From NCBI GenBank assembly GCA_036272935.1, contig DATAXP010000155.1:1-18718 (forward strand): DNA of 18,718 bases. The letters run 5' to 3'. The translations under genes and the position numbers were made by a program. The notes beneath the pieces are model-generated. The model worked only from the letters and a program-made list of their open reading frames with translations, did not search any database and had not been told where the DNA came from. Origin of the DNA: DATAXP01 sp036272935 (GTDB taxonomy: Bacteria > Planctomycetota > Planctomycetia > Pirellulales > PNKZ01). This document shows positions 6,529 to 14,501 of the stretch, piece by piece. The first letter of the stretch is position 1. Each line of letters starts with the position of its first letter.

Positions 6529-7744
6529 GGGCCAACGACTCCTCCCAGGCAAGTTCTTCGTCGTCGCTGGCGCGCAGATGCTCGACCAGAATGCGGTTCT
6601 CGTCGGCCACAATCGTGCTCGGGCGGCGAGCCAATTGCCCGAGATACGACGCCAGCCACAGGCCGCCGAGTCCGATGGGCATCACAAAGTCCATCCAATG
6701 CTCGATGAGGCTCGCGGCCTCGAACGACGGCAGCACCTGCCAGTTCAGGAACACCAGGTGCATGAACAGCACGCCGGCCGCGATCGTTCCCAGCACTCGC
6801 GGCTGCCGCTTCACGCGCCGCGACAACAATAGAAAGAACGGCACGACGAAGTGCAGCAACACCAGCGCCAGCGCCACCCACTGCCAGCCGCCGCCCAGCC
6901 GCGGCTTGTACCAGGTGACGTCGGTCTCCATGTTGGCAAGCCAAATCAGCATGAACTGGAACCAGTTCATGTAGGCCCAGATAATTACGAACGCGAACAT
7001 CAATGAACCGATGTCGTTCAATACCTTCTCGGAGATCAATTCACCGAGCGGGCCACGATGCGCGAAGGCGCACACGACGATCGTCGCCACGCAGAAGGCC
7101 GAGAGTATGTGTCCGGTGGCCACGAGCGGTCCAAAAATCGTGGAGTGAAACGCCGGCTGCAACGACATCAACCAGTCGATCGAAGCGAAATTCATGGCGA
7201 CGCCGTAGGCCAGCAGTCCTGGTCCGCTGAGATTGGTTAGCCAAGTGGCATAGCGCTGCTCGCCGGTCTCTTCCTGCTTTCGCGACCAGCGGGCCAACAG
7301 CGTGGCGACGATCACCCACAGCGCGAAGAACCCCGCCATCCGTGCCCAGTACAGCGGCAGCGTCAGGTAGAACGTCTTCTTTTGCAACTCCGGATCGGCC
7401 GCCACCGTGTCGGGCTGCGCCCAAAGGTACAGGTACGAGGCACCCAGCGCGATCGGCAGGAAGGCGATCGCGCACCCGGGCAACGTGCGCATGGCGCTTT
7501 CCAGCGGCCAGCGCATCACGTAGCCCCACGCGCCGCCGGTGAGATGGTAGATCATCACAAGTACCATCGCCCCCAGCGGCAACCCTAGGTAGAACATGTA
7601 CGATGCGAGATACGCGCGAAAGAACTGCGGCGGATCGGCCAGCCCGCCCAGCGCGCAGACCGCGATCGCCACGATGCCCACGAGCGCGGCAAGGCGCTGT
7701 GTCCTGTTAATACTTCTCGGCAGGGTTTCGTTGTCAGCGTTCAT
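6521..7744 (-). CDS. actF: Alternative complex III membrane subunit ActF
   Basis: This 407-residue polytopic protein has about ten hydrophobic helices. It belongs to the quinol:cytochrome c oxidoreductase membrane subunits related to NrfD/PsrC. Characteristic stretches are the first helix (ALVGIVAIAVCALGG), YLASYMFYLGLPLGAMVLVM with LTGGAWG after it, the NFASIDWLMSLQPAFHSTIFGP segment and VLLHFVVPFFLLLSRRVK. ActF pairs with ActC in the membrane arm of ACIII. It is usually considered not to hold the quinol site but may take part in proton movement. The ATG at 7744 overlaps the actE stop (ATGA). A 13-residue upstream extension is possible but less likely. The C-terminus is short and acidic (DDEELAWEES). 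Confidence 0.93.
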   Translation of the reverse strand: MNADNETLPRSINRTQRLAALVGIVAIAVCALGGLADPPQFFRAYLASYMFYLGLPLGAMVLVMIYHLTGGAWGYVMRWPLESAMRTLPGCAIAFLPIALGASYLYLWAQPDTVAADPELQKKTFYLTLPLYWARMAGFFALWVIVATLLARWSRKQEETGEQRYATWLTNLSGPGLLAYGVAMNFASIDWLMSLQPAFHSTIFGPLVATGHILSAFCVATIVVCAFAHRGPLGELISEKVLNDIGSLMFAFVIIWAYMNWFQFMLIWLANMETDVTWYKPRLGGGWQWVALALVLLHFVVPFFLLLSRRVKRQPRVLGTIAAGVLFMHLVFLNWQVLPSFEAASLIEHWMDFVMPIGLGGLWLASYLGQLARRPSTIVADENRILVEHLRASDDEELAWEESLAHG

Positions 7745-8442
7745 GGCGACTTCGACATCACGACATTGCGCTGCGTCTCCCATTGCCGGCGCATCGGTTC
7801 AGGAAGTTCCGCCTCGGGAAAGTGCCGGCTGAGTTGCAGGGCGCGGATAAAGGCGACGATTGCCCAACGGTCGCGCACCGGAATCTGCTCGGCGTAGGAA
7901 GGCATCGAGCCGTAGCCGTGCGTGGCCACCGCGAACAACCGGCCCACCGGCGCCTCGCGCAGCCGGGCAATGTGGTACGACGGCGGGCGGGTGTAGCCAC
8001 GTTCGACGATCTTGCCCGCCCCGGTGCCCGCCGGGTCGTGGCAGACCACGCAGTAGATCATGTACCGATCGCGGCCATGCTCCACAAATGCCTTGTCGAC
8101 CGGCAGCGGAAACTCGTCGACGTAGCCCAGGTTCTGCTCGGCCTCAGCCACGATCAACGGACGAGCCTCGGCAGCGGCTTGAGTATTCGACGCGGCAGCG
8201 CGCTGGGCCTCGGCGGTGGTGGGTTCCGTGCGGCCGGTGAAATACGCCCTGTCGAGCCGCAGGTGGCCTCGCGCCACTGTTCCCGCCGGAAGCAGGCGCG
8301 CTGAGCGGCCATCGGGAAAGTAATCGCAGGCGGTGTAGGTTTTGTAGCTCGGCTGGTCGGCCATCTTCTGTTGGCAGCCCGCGAAGAGGACAAGCGTGCC
8401 GAGAGCGAGGACCAGCCGGCGGCGTGTTCCGTGCGCGCTCAT
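7741..8442 (-). CDS. actE: Alternative complex III subunit ActE, monoheme cytochrome c lipoprotein
   Basis: This 233-residue protein has a lipoprotein signal: basic start, hydrophobic core (VLALGTLVLF) and lipobox FAGC with Cys23. One haem c site, CVVCH, is at 131-135, with a likely axial Met180 in GYGSMPSYAEQ. The segment CDYFPDGRSARLLPAGTVARG is a well-known ActE mark. ActE is thought to be the exit cytochrome that passes electrons from ACIII to the oxidase, here probably to the haem of CoxB. The ATG at 8442 overlaps the actD stop as ATGA, and GAGG lies seven bases upstream. The frame is open far upstream, but that part is only the shadow of actD. Confidence 0.93.
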   Translation of the reverse strand: MSAHGTRRRLVLALGTLVLFAGCQQKMADQPSYKTYTACDYFPDGRSARLLPAGTVARGHLRLDRAYFTGRTEPTTAEAQRAAASNTQAAAEARPLIVAEAEQNLGYVDEFPLPVDKAFVEHGRDRYMIYCVVCHDPAGTGAGKIVERGYTRPPSYHIARLREAPVGRLFAVATHGYGSMPSYAEQIPVRDRWAIVAFIRALQLSRHFPEAELPEPMRRQWETQRNVVMSKSP

Positions 8443-8981
8443 TCCGGCACCTCGATCACCGTTGTGCCGGGGACGAGCGCGGCCAGAAACACGGTCGTTT
8501 CGTGCAGCTCGAACTGGGGATCGGTCGCTTCGATGCACAGGAAGAAGCGATCCTGGCTGGCGCGCACGAAATCGGGGATGTTGAACACCGGATGATGCGG
8601 CCGCGGCAGGCCGCAGACGAACATCATCCCGAACACTGCCGAGAACGACGCCACCAGCACCAGCAGCTCGAAGGCGATCGGCACGAATACCGGCCAACTG
8701 TTGTGCGGCCGCCCGCCGACATTGAACGGATAGTCGACCGCCATCGAGTAGTACTGCATGAAGAATCCAACGCTCGCCCCGACGATCCCGCCCACCAGCA
8801 CCACGGCCGGGATGCACGAATGCTTCATTCCTAGGGCCACCGCCAGCCCGCGCACCGGGTACGGCGTGTAAGCGTCCATCTGGCGGTAGCCGGCGCGCCA
8901 AGCCTCGCGCGTTGCCAGGAGAATGGCCTGCGGCGTGTCGCAGGCGATCATCAGCCCATGGATGCCGACGATGCGCGTCAT
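8439..8981 (-). CDS. actD: Alternative complex III subunit ActD (DUF3341)
   Basis: This 180-residue protein begins with a soluble part (IVGIHGLMIACDTPQAILLA) and continues with DAYTPYPVRGL, a DUF3341 hallmark. Two membrane helices follow (PAVVLVGGIVGASVGFFMQY and FELLVLVASFSAVFGMMF). In the known ACIII structures ActD sits at the periphery of the membrane arm, without a cofactor. Its C-terminal part (RFFLCIEATDPQF to the end) is a small alpha/beta region. The start at 8981 overlaps the actC stop as ATGA and has GGAGG five bases upstream. The same frame stays open for another 1.6 kb upstream, opposite actC sense, but without ActD-like text, so the short start is right. Confidence 0.93.
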   Translation of the reverse strand: MTRIVGIHGLMIACDTPQAILLATREAWRAGYRQMDAYTPYPVRGLAVALGMKHSCIPAVVLVGGIVGASVGFFMQYYSMAVDYPFNVGGRPHNSWPVFVPIAFELLVLVASFSAVFGMMFVCGLPRPHHPVFNIPDFVRASQDRFFLCIEATDPQFELHETTVFLAALVPGTTVIEVPE

Positions 8982-10390
8982 CGTCCCTCCTCGTGGGCGT
9001 GGGCGCCGTGCAATTGCCCGCGCAGTTCCGACATCGACATCATCGGCAACAGCCGGGCAAACAGCAGGAACGCCACGAGAAACACGCCGATCGATCCGAA
9101 GAACGTGAGATAGTCGTAAATCGTCGGCTGAAACATGCCCCACGAGCTCGGTAAATAATCGCGGTGCAAGCTGGTGGTGATGATCATGTAACGCTCTAGC
9201 CACATGCCAAGCAGGATCAACAGCGACACGACGATCAGCACCGGTTCGCTGCGACGCAGGCGCGGAATCCAGAACACCTGCGGCGCGATGGTGTTGCAGA
9301 AGAACACCGTCCACGACACGCTCGCAAATTGCCCCCAGCCGATCATGCGGTTCAAGTAGACGTAGTGCTCGACCTCTTCCTGCCCGTACCACGAGCCGAA
9401 CTGCTCGCTGAGGTAGCCGTAGCTGGTGAGCAGGCTGGTCGCCAACAGGATGCGGGCCATTACCTCTAAGTGATCGACCGTGATGAAGTCCTTGAGGCGG
9501 TAAATGTGGCGGATCGGAATGCACAACAACAGCACCATCGCGAAGCCCGAGAAGATCGCCCCGGCGACGAAGTACGGCGGGAACACCGTCTCGTGCCAGC
9601 CGGGAACGTTCGAGATGGCGAAGTCGGAGCTGACAACCGAGTGGACGCTCACGACCAGCGGCGTCGCCAGGCCGCCCAGCAGCAGGTAGGCCGCCTCGTA
9701 GCGGTGCCAATGCCGCGCCGAATTTCGCCATCCCATCGCCATCGCGCCATACACCTGGCGACCCAACCGTGAGGTGGTGCGGTCGCGCAGCGTCGCCAGG
9801 TCGGGAATCATGCCCAGATACCAGAACAGCAGCGACACGGTGAAGTACGTGCTCACCGCGAACACGTCCCACACCAGGGCGCTTCGGAACTGCGGCCACA
9901 AGCGCATCGTGTTCGGGTATGGCAGCAGCCAGTAGAAGAACCAGGGCCGTCCGAGGTGCAGCAGCGGGAACAGGCCGGCGCACATCACGGCAAAGATCGT
10001 CATCGCCTCGGCAATGCGGTTGATGCTCGTGCGCCAACGCTGGTGCAGCAGCAGCAGGATGGCCGAGATCAACGTCCCGGCATGGCCGATGCCGATCCAC
10101 CACACGAAGTCGGTGATCGTGAAGCCCCAGGCCACCGGGATGTCGATTCCCCAGATGCCGACGCCCGTGATCAGCAGATAGATCACCACCGCCACGAACA
10201 CCAGCGCCAGAGTGTGACCGGCGGCCATCGACGCCAGCCAGCCGAGCCCCGTCGGGCGCTTGAGCACAATGTCGCTGATCTGCTCGGTGATCGAGGTGAA
10301 GGTATGCCCCGCGGGGGCATATTTCGACGGCGGCGGCTCGGCCTCGGCCGGTAGGCGATCGGTGTCGATTCGCATCGCCTCGCTCGTCAC
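8978..10390 (-). CDS. actC: Alternative complex III subunit ActC (NrfD/PsrC family)
   Basis: This 470-residue integral membrane protein has about ten helices and holds the quinol oxidation site of ACIII near the iron-sulphur arm of ActB. Family marks are the N-terminal ITEQISDIVLKRP, WWIGIGHAGTLISA (97-110), HLGRPWFFYW (145-154), SVHSVVSSDFA in the middle, and EVEHYVYLNRM. The end is a His-rich tail (HGAHAHEEGR). It starts with GTG at 10390, three bases after the actB stop. GGAGG stands eight bases before that GTG, while the next ATG (10375, residue 6) has a poorer site, so GTG is preferred. The stop overlaps the actD start. Confidence 0.94.
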   Translation of the reverse strand: MTSEAMRIDTDRLPAEAEPPPSKYAPAGHTFTSITEQISDIVLKRPTGLGWLASMAAGHTLALVFVAVVIYLLITGVGIWGIDIPVAWGFTITDFVWWIGIGHAGTLISAILLLLHQRWRTSINRIAEAMTIFAVMCAGLFPLLHLGRPWFFYWLLPYPNTMRLWPQFRSALVWDVFAVSTYFTVSLLFWYLGMIPDLATLRDRTTSRLGRQVYGAMAMGWRNSARHWHRYEAAYLLLGGLATPLVVSVHSVVSSDFAISNVPGWHETVFPPYFVAGAIFSGFAMVLLLCIPIRHIYRLKDFITVDHLEVMARILLATSLLTSYGYLSEQFGSWYGQEEVEHYVYLNRMIGWGQFASVSWTVFFCNTIAPQVFWIPRLRRSEPVLIVVSLLILLGMWLERYMIITTSLHRDYLPSSWGMFQPTIYDYLTFFGSIGVFLVAFLLFARLLPMMSMSELRGQLHGAHAHEEGR

Positions 10391-10393
10391 GGC

Positions 10394-13300
10394 TCACGCC
10401 TCCAGCGCCGGGTTGGGGTTGCGCACCACGGCCAGGTACGTGGTCCGCGGCTGCGTGTTCAGCTCGGTCAGCAAGCCGTAATCGAGCGGCGAGTGCTTCG
10501 CCCCGGCGATGACGCTGGCCGAGTCGTTCATGTCGCCGAAGACGATCGCCCTGGTTGGACACGCCGCCTGACACGCCGTGAGCACTTCACCATCGCGGAC
10601 CTTGCGCCCCTCGACGTCGGCGTCGATCTCGGCGTGGCGGATCCGCTGCACGCAGTAGGTGCATTTCTCCATCACGCCGCGCGAGCGCACGGTGACGTCG
10701 GGGTTGTATTGCAGCCGGCGCAGCGGGGAGTCGAAATCGGCAAAGGCGAGGAAGTTGAACCGCCGCACTTTGTAGGGGCAGTTGTTCGAGCAGAACCGCG
10801 TGCCGACGCAGCGGTTGTAGACCATGTCGTTCAGCCCTTCGGCACTGTGCACCGTCGCCTCGACCGGACACACGTACTCGCACGGCGCGTTCTCGCAGTG
10901 CATGCACGGCAGTGGCTGGAAGTAAAAGCCGTCGGGCTCTTCGGCCGAGCCGTGCACATACCGATCGACGCGAATCCAGTGCATCTCGCGGCCCCGGCTC
11001 ACTTGTTCTTTGCCCACGACCGGGATGTTGTTCTCCGCCTGGCAGGCGACGACGCATGCGTTGCAGCCAATGCACGCCGATAGATCAATCGACATGCCCC
11101 ACTTGTGCTTGGGCGGCGCGTAGTCGTATTCCTCGTAAAGCGTAAGCGGGTCCTTCGAACGACGCGCCGCGTCGTCGTCGCGCTCTTCGTCCGGCTGGGC
11201 GGCGAATCGCGGCGAATTGTGATACTCATCCAGCGTGCCGACGCGCACCGGTGCGCGATCCTCCATCGCATGGTGCTGCTGCGTGCAGGCGATCAACCGC
11301 CGCTGGCCGGTCGCCGCCACTTGCAGGCCCGAGGCGGACCACGGTCGCTCGGCCGTGCGCAGCACGTAGGCGTTGGCCCCGAGCGACACCTGCTCATCGC
11401 CGCCGACGCGCCCTGCGTGCCGCCGGCCGTAGCCAAGGCTCAGTGCCACCGTACCGTCGGCATGTCCCGGCATGATCCAGACCGCGGTGCGGAGCGTGCG
11501 GCCGTCGAGCGAGAGATCGACTTCCGGCATGTGGTAGCCGCCGTGCTCGCCACCATGCGCGTAGCTGCCGAACTCCAGTCCGAGGCGCTTCGCCGTCGCG
11601 GGACTCATGATCGCGGCATTGTCCCAGGCGAGCTTCGTCAGCGGCTTGGGCAACTCTTGCAGCCAGCCGTTGTTCGCCCAGCGGCCGTCGTAGACGGTCG
11701 GATCGGGTTGCAGGATCAGTTCCAGCGCGGCTGGCTTGCATTCGGCTTCGATCGCGGCCAGTTCGTCGGCAAGGTTCTGATTCCAGTTCGCCGCCAGGCT
11801 CACCGACTGCGGCTCGCTCTGGCTGTCGGCAATCACGCCGTCGTGCAGGGAAGTCTGCCAGCGGCGATCGAACTCGTCGGCCGATGCTGCTTTCCAGCGG
11901 TCGCGCCAAACGTCGCGCACCAGTTCTCGCGCGGCGGTCCATTGCCCCGTGCGCAAGAACGCGACCACTTCATGCGGCGTTCGCCCCGCGTGCAACGGTT
12001 CGATCAGGGGCTGCACGATCGACGCCGTGCCGTCGTAGGCTCGGGCGTCGCTCCACGCTTCCAAGTAATGAGCCTGCGGCAGGTGCCAATCGCACAATTC
12101 GGCCGTCTCGTCGCGATAGGCGCTCATCGCGATTCGCCGTGGCACTTTTTCCAGCCGCTCGGCAAACTTCAAATCGGCCGGAGCGGTGTAGACGGGATTC
12201 GTGTCGAGCATGAGCAGCGTTTCGACTTCGCCGCGATCGATCGCCTCGGTCAGCTCACGCAGCGACGCCGTGCAATCGGCCGGCCGCCACTGGATCGGCT
12301 CGATGTAGCGCACCGTCTCGCCAAGGTTGCCGAGCCGATCGTTAATCGCGATCGCCAACTGATGCACCGCCGCCGGCTGCCGCGGGCCGGCCAGCACCAA
12401 CGATCGGCCGCGATGTGCCTCGAGATCGTCGGCCACGGCGGCGATCCACGCGGCATGATCGTTCGATGCTGCTGCCGCGCCTTCGACACTCAGTCGTGCA
12501 GCCAGTTCGCGCACGAAGCGGGCAATGTCGGCGTCGCGAAGCGGCAAGCGGTGATCGGCCTTGGCACCGGTGCAACTGATCACCGGCTCGACGACGTACA
12601 GCCGGTTCATGGTCGTCGCGGTTGTCTCAGCGGCGCTCGACACTCGACGGCGGTCGATGAAATCGCCCGCGTAACGCAGATGTCCCGGACCGGAAATCAG
12701 AAAGTCGGCATCGAGCGATACGACGACGTCGGCGCGCGTGAAGCCGTACGCCGGCTCAAGCGGTCTGCCGAACGCTTGTTGCGTGGCGCGGTATGCGCCG
12801 TCGTTGTGGACCGGCTCCCAGACATGCCGCACCGCGCGCGGAAATTCGGCGAGCAGTTGTTCGAGCTGTGCGGCGAGCACCGGCGAGAGGATCGCACCGG
12901 TGAGCAGGTGCAGGCCGGCGCCGTCGCGGCCGCGCGCGGCGTCGATTGCGCTGCGGAGCATCGTCGCGGCATCGTCCCAGGTGCGGGCCTGAGCGTGATG
13001 GGTAACCGTCGCAGCCCGATCGGGATCGTACAGGCTGAGGATCGAAGCCTGCACGTACACATCGGTCGCGCCGCGACTGCCGGGATGGTCGGGATTGCCT
13101 TCGACCTTCGTGGGACGCCCTTCGTGGCTTTCGACGAGCACACCGATCGCCTCGTCATGGTGCGGCATCGCGCTGGCGAAGAACAACGGCCGTCCGGGCA
13201 CCAACTCCTCCGGCCGAGAGACGTAGGGAACGATCTCGGTCGAGGGAGCTGGACGAACCGAGCAACCGCTAAGTCCTGCCAGCGCCAGCGACGCTCCCAT

Positions 13301-13495
13301 CACGGAAAGAAATTGTCGCCGGCTCAATGAGTCCGGCCAAACGGTGGCTTGGGCCGGAAACTCGCGCATCATCATCTGCTGAAATGACGGATCGCCGCCC
13401 AGTTCCTCGAGGCTGCGCCAGTAATCGCGTCCGCTGCGGCCTGCGAGCCGTGCCAGGTGAGGATGCTCGGCATGAAGGTGCTTGCGCGGATTCAT
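10394..13495 (-). CDS. actB: Alternative complex III subunit ActB, molybdopterin-oxidoreductase-like with Fe-S domain
   Basis: This 1033-residue periplasmic subunit relays electrons inside ACIII. The N-terminus (YWRSLEELGGDPSFQQ) precedes a twin-arginine signal SRRQFLSVMG at 58-67 and a lipobox LSGC with Cys78, so it is probably a Tat-exported lipoprotein. Residues about 80-760 form the molybdopterin-type domain; in this family no molybdenum cofactor is bound. The C-terminal ferredoxin-like domain has four cysteine clusters: CIGCNACVVAC (about 807), CMHCENAPCEYVCP (about 864), CVGTRFCSNNCPY (about 896), and CTYC plus CQAACP (about 945 and 972). These normally bind three [4Fe-4S] and one [3Fe-4S] clusters. 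The third motif has the family's altered spacing. It starts ten bases after actA with only a weak ribosome site. Confidence 0.95.
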   Translation of the reverse strand: MNPRKHLHAEHPHLARLAGRSGRDYWRSLEELGGDPSFQQMMMREFPAQATVWPDSLSRRQFLSVMGASLALAGLSGCSVRPAPSTEIVPYVSRPEELVPGRPLFFASAMPHHDEAIGVLVESHEGRPTKVEGNPDHPGSRGATDVYVQASILSLYDPDRAATVTHHAQARTWDDAATMLRSAIDAARGRDGAGLHLLTGAILSPVLAAQLEQLLAEFPRAVRHVWEPVHNDGAYRATQQAFGRPLEPAYGFTRADVVVSLDADFLISGPGHLRYAGDFIDRRRVSSAAETTATTMNRLYVVEPVISCTGAKADHRLPLRDADIARFVRELAARLSVEGAAAASNDHAAWIAAVADDLEAHRGRSLVLAGPRQPAAVHQLAIAINDRLGNLGETVRYIEPIQWRPADCTASLRELTEAIDRGEVETLLMLDTNPVYTAPADLKFAERLEKVPRRIAMSAYRDETAELCDWHLPQAHYLEAWSDARAYDGTASIVQPLIEPLHAGRTPHEVVAFLRTGQWTAARELVRDVWRDRWKAASADEFDRRWQTSLHDGVIADSQSEPQSVSLAANWNQNLADELAAIEAECKPAALELILQPDPTVYDGRWANNGWLQELPKPLTKLAWDNAAIMSPATAKRLGLEFGSYAHGGEHGGYHMPEVDLSLDGRTLRTAVWIMPGHADGTVALSLGYGRRHAGRVGGDEQVSLGANAYVLRTAERPWSASGLQVAATGQRRLIACTQQHHAMEDRAPVRVGTLDEYHNSPRFAAQPDEERDDDAARRSKDPLTLYEEYDYAPPKHKWGMSIDLSACIGCNACVVACQAENNIPVVGKEQVSRGREMHWIRVDRYVHGSAEEPDGFYFQPLPCMHCENAPCEYVCPVEATVHSAEGLNDMVYNRCVGTRFCSNNCPYKVRRFNFLAFADFDSPLRRLQYNPDVTVRSRGVMEKCTYCVQRIRHAEIDADVEGRKVRDGEVLTACQAACPTRAIVFGDMNDSASVIAGAKHSPLDYGLLTELNTQPRTTYLAVVRNPNPALEA

Positions 13496-13505
13496 CGGCG
13501 TCCAA

Positions 13506-14165
13506 TCAACGATGGCAGATGGTGCAACTGGTGATCGTCGTCGGATCGTCGACGTCGTACTGTTCGACCAGGCGCTGGCCGAGCGACTGCTGGTCGGCCG
13601 GTGCCTGGTAAGCGATGTTGAACACTTCTTCGCGCGGGCGCAGATGGCGCTCCGGATGGCGGTGGCAATCGAGACACCATTCCATCAGCAGCGAGGGAAC
13701 CTGGTACGTGAACGGCATCTCGTCGATCCGGCCGTGGCACGTCGAGCAGCCGACCCCCTTATGCACGTGAATGCTGTGATCGAAATAGACGAACCCGGGC
13801 AGGTTGTGCACACGGTTCCAATGCAGCGACTTCTTATCGCGGAAGCTCGCGCGCACCGGTTCAAGCATCGAGCTGCCAACCCACATCTGCGAATGACAGT
13901 TCATGCAGGTCTTTGTTTCGGGAAAGCCCGCGAAAGCCGCATGCTCGACTGAAGTATGGCAATAACGGCAGTCAATCGCCAACACACCGACATGGTGTTC
14001 GTGGCTGAACGGTACCGGCTGAACTCGCACCACGCCGGCATCGGTGCCGTACGACGAGCGCGTGAACAGCAGTGCAGTCCACAAAGTGCCGATGGCGAGT
14101 AATATGCCGCCAATAATCGTCACCCGAGCAATTCCGTTGACGGCGCGCGGAAAAACTTGCGGCAT
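13506..14165 (-). CDS. actA: Alternative complex III subunit ActA, pentaheme cytochrome c
   Basis: This 219-residue protein is anchored by one N-terminal helix (about 14-34) and has its haem domain in the periplasm. Five CxxCH sites are visible: CRYCH (66-70), CMNCH (87-91), CSTCH (140-144), CLDCH (164-168) and CTICH (214-218). Extra histidines (SHEHH, HWNRVH, FDHSIHVH) supply the second ligands, the pattern of ActA, which is related to the NapC/cytochrome c7-type multihaem proteins. The last haem motif lies one residue before the stop. The ATG at 14165 is chosen because the text after it fits the family; an in-frame ATG at 14234 would add 23 residues without resemblance to ActA. It is the first gene of the operon. 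Confidence 0.93.
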   Translation of the reverse strand: MPQVFPRAVNGIARVTIIGGILLAIGTLWTALLFTRSSYGTDAGVVRVQPVPFSHEHHVGVLAIDCRYCHTSVEHAAFAGFPETKTCMNCHSQMWVGSSMLEPVRASFRDKKSLHWNRVHNLPGFVYFDHSIHVHKGVGCSTCHGRIDEMPFTYQVPSLLMEWCLDCHRHPERHLRPREEVFNIAYQAPADQQSLGQRLVEQYDVDDPTTITSCTICHR

Positions 14166-14272
14166 GACGGCGTCCCAAAACTCCAGTAGCCGAGCGGCGA
14201 CGAGCGAGCAGCAATCGACGTGCCCCAATGGCATCGACCGGGAAAAGCCGGCGGATAAGTGCAGCTTTTAGA

Positions 14273-14299
14273 CCTATAAACCCGACCAAGCTCGAACAA
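14273..14299 (-). promoter_or_regulatory. Possible -35/-10 promoter of the act-cox operon
   Basis: On the - strand TTGTTC (14294-14299) and TATAGG (14273-14278) are separated by 15 bases. The match to the housekeeping consensus is partial and the spacing short, so this is only the best candidate in the AT-rich patch about 110 bases upstream of the actA ATG. Planctomycete promoters are poorly defined. Confidence 0.25.
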
Positions 14300-14313
14300 T
14301 TTTTCGCGACGCC

Positions 14314-14329
14314 ATTGCGAAATCGCAAT
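14314..14329. promoter_or_regulatory. Perfect 7-2-7 palindrome, operator candidate
   Basis: ATTGCGA, then AA, then TCGCAAT: the two seven-base arms are exact reverse complements. It lies just upstream (relative to actA) of the candidate promoter, and also between the two divergent genes, the place expected for a dimeric regulator. The arms are too close for a transcription terminator hairpin and there is no T-run. The regulator is not identified. Confidence 0.4.
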
Positions 14330-14501
14330 CTTGGGTGCGAAGCTGGCCGACCGGACGGCAGGCTGAGCGCCCGATGCCCATTGCGCTGCGCGCGATCGTG
14401 CTCACAGTCTCCTGTAACGCCGAGCCGCGAATTACTAGCGACCGGGTGCGTGACTGGCCGAGCAGTTTAACGGTGCCAGGAAGCTGCGCGCTGGGCTCGA
14501 C

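Larger units (their letters stand above)
14166..14501. other. Divergent intergenic region between actA and the barrel gene
   Basis: No convincing gene is seen in these 336 bases; short frames here have no recognisable text. The region must hold the promoter of the respiratory operon (leftward) and of the barrel-protein gene (rightward). The stretch around 14265-14305 is locally AT-rich against the GC-rich background, as expected of a promoter. A perfect 16-base palindrome sits at 14314-14329. Confidence 0.6.

Noticed and set aside
8439..10574. A 711-codon - strand frame that would fuse a long N-terminal part to ActD
   Set aside because: The part upstream of 8981 overlaps actC and the end of actB in another frame and has Arg-rich shadow text. 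The ATG at 8981 has a strong ribosome site and the ATGA overlap with actC.
11105..13330. A 741-codon + strand open frame opposite actB
   Set aside because: It is a mirror of actB in a GC-rich gene. Its text is Arg/Gly/Ala/Val-rich with no domain, while the - strand frame has clear ActB motifs throughout.
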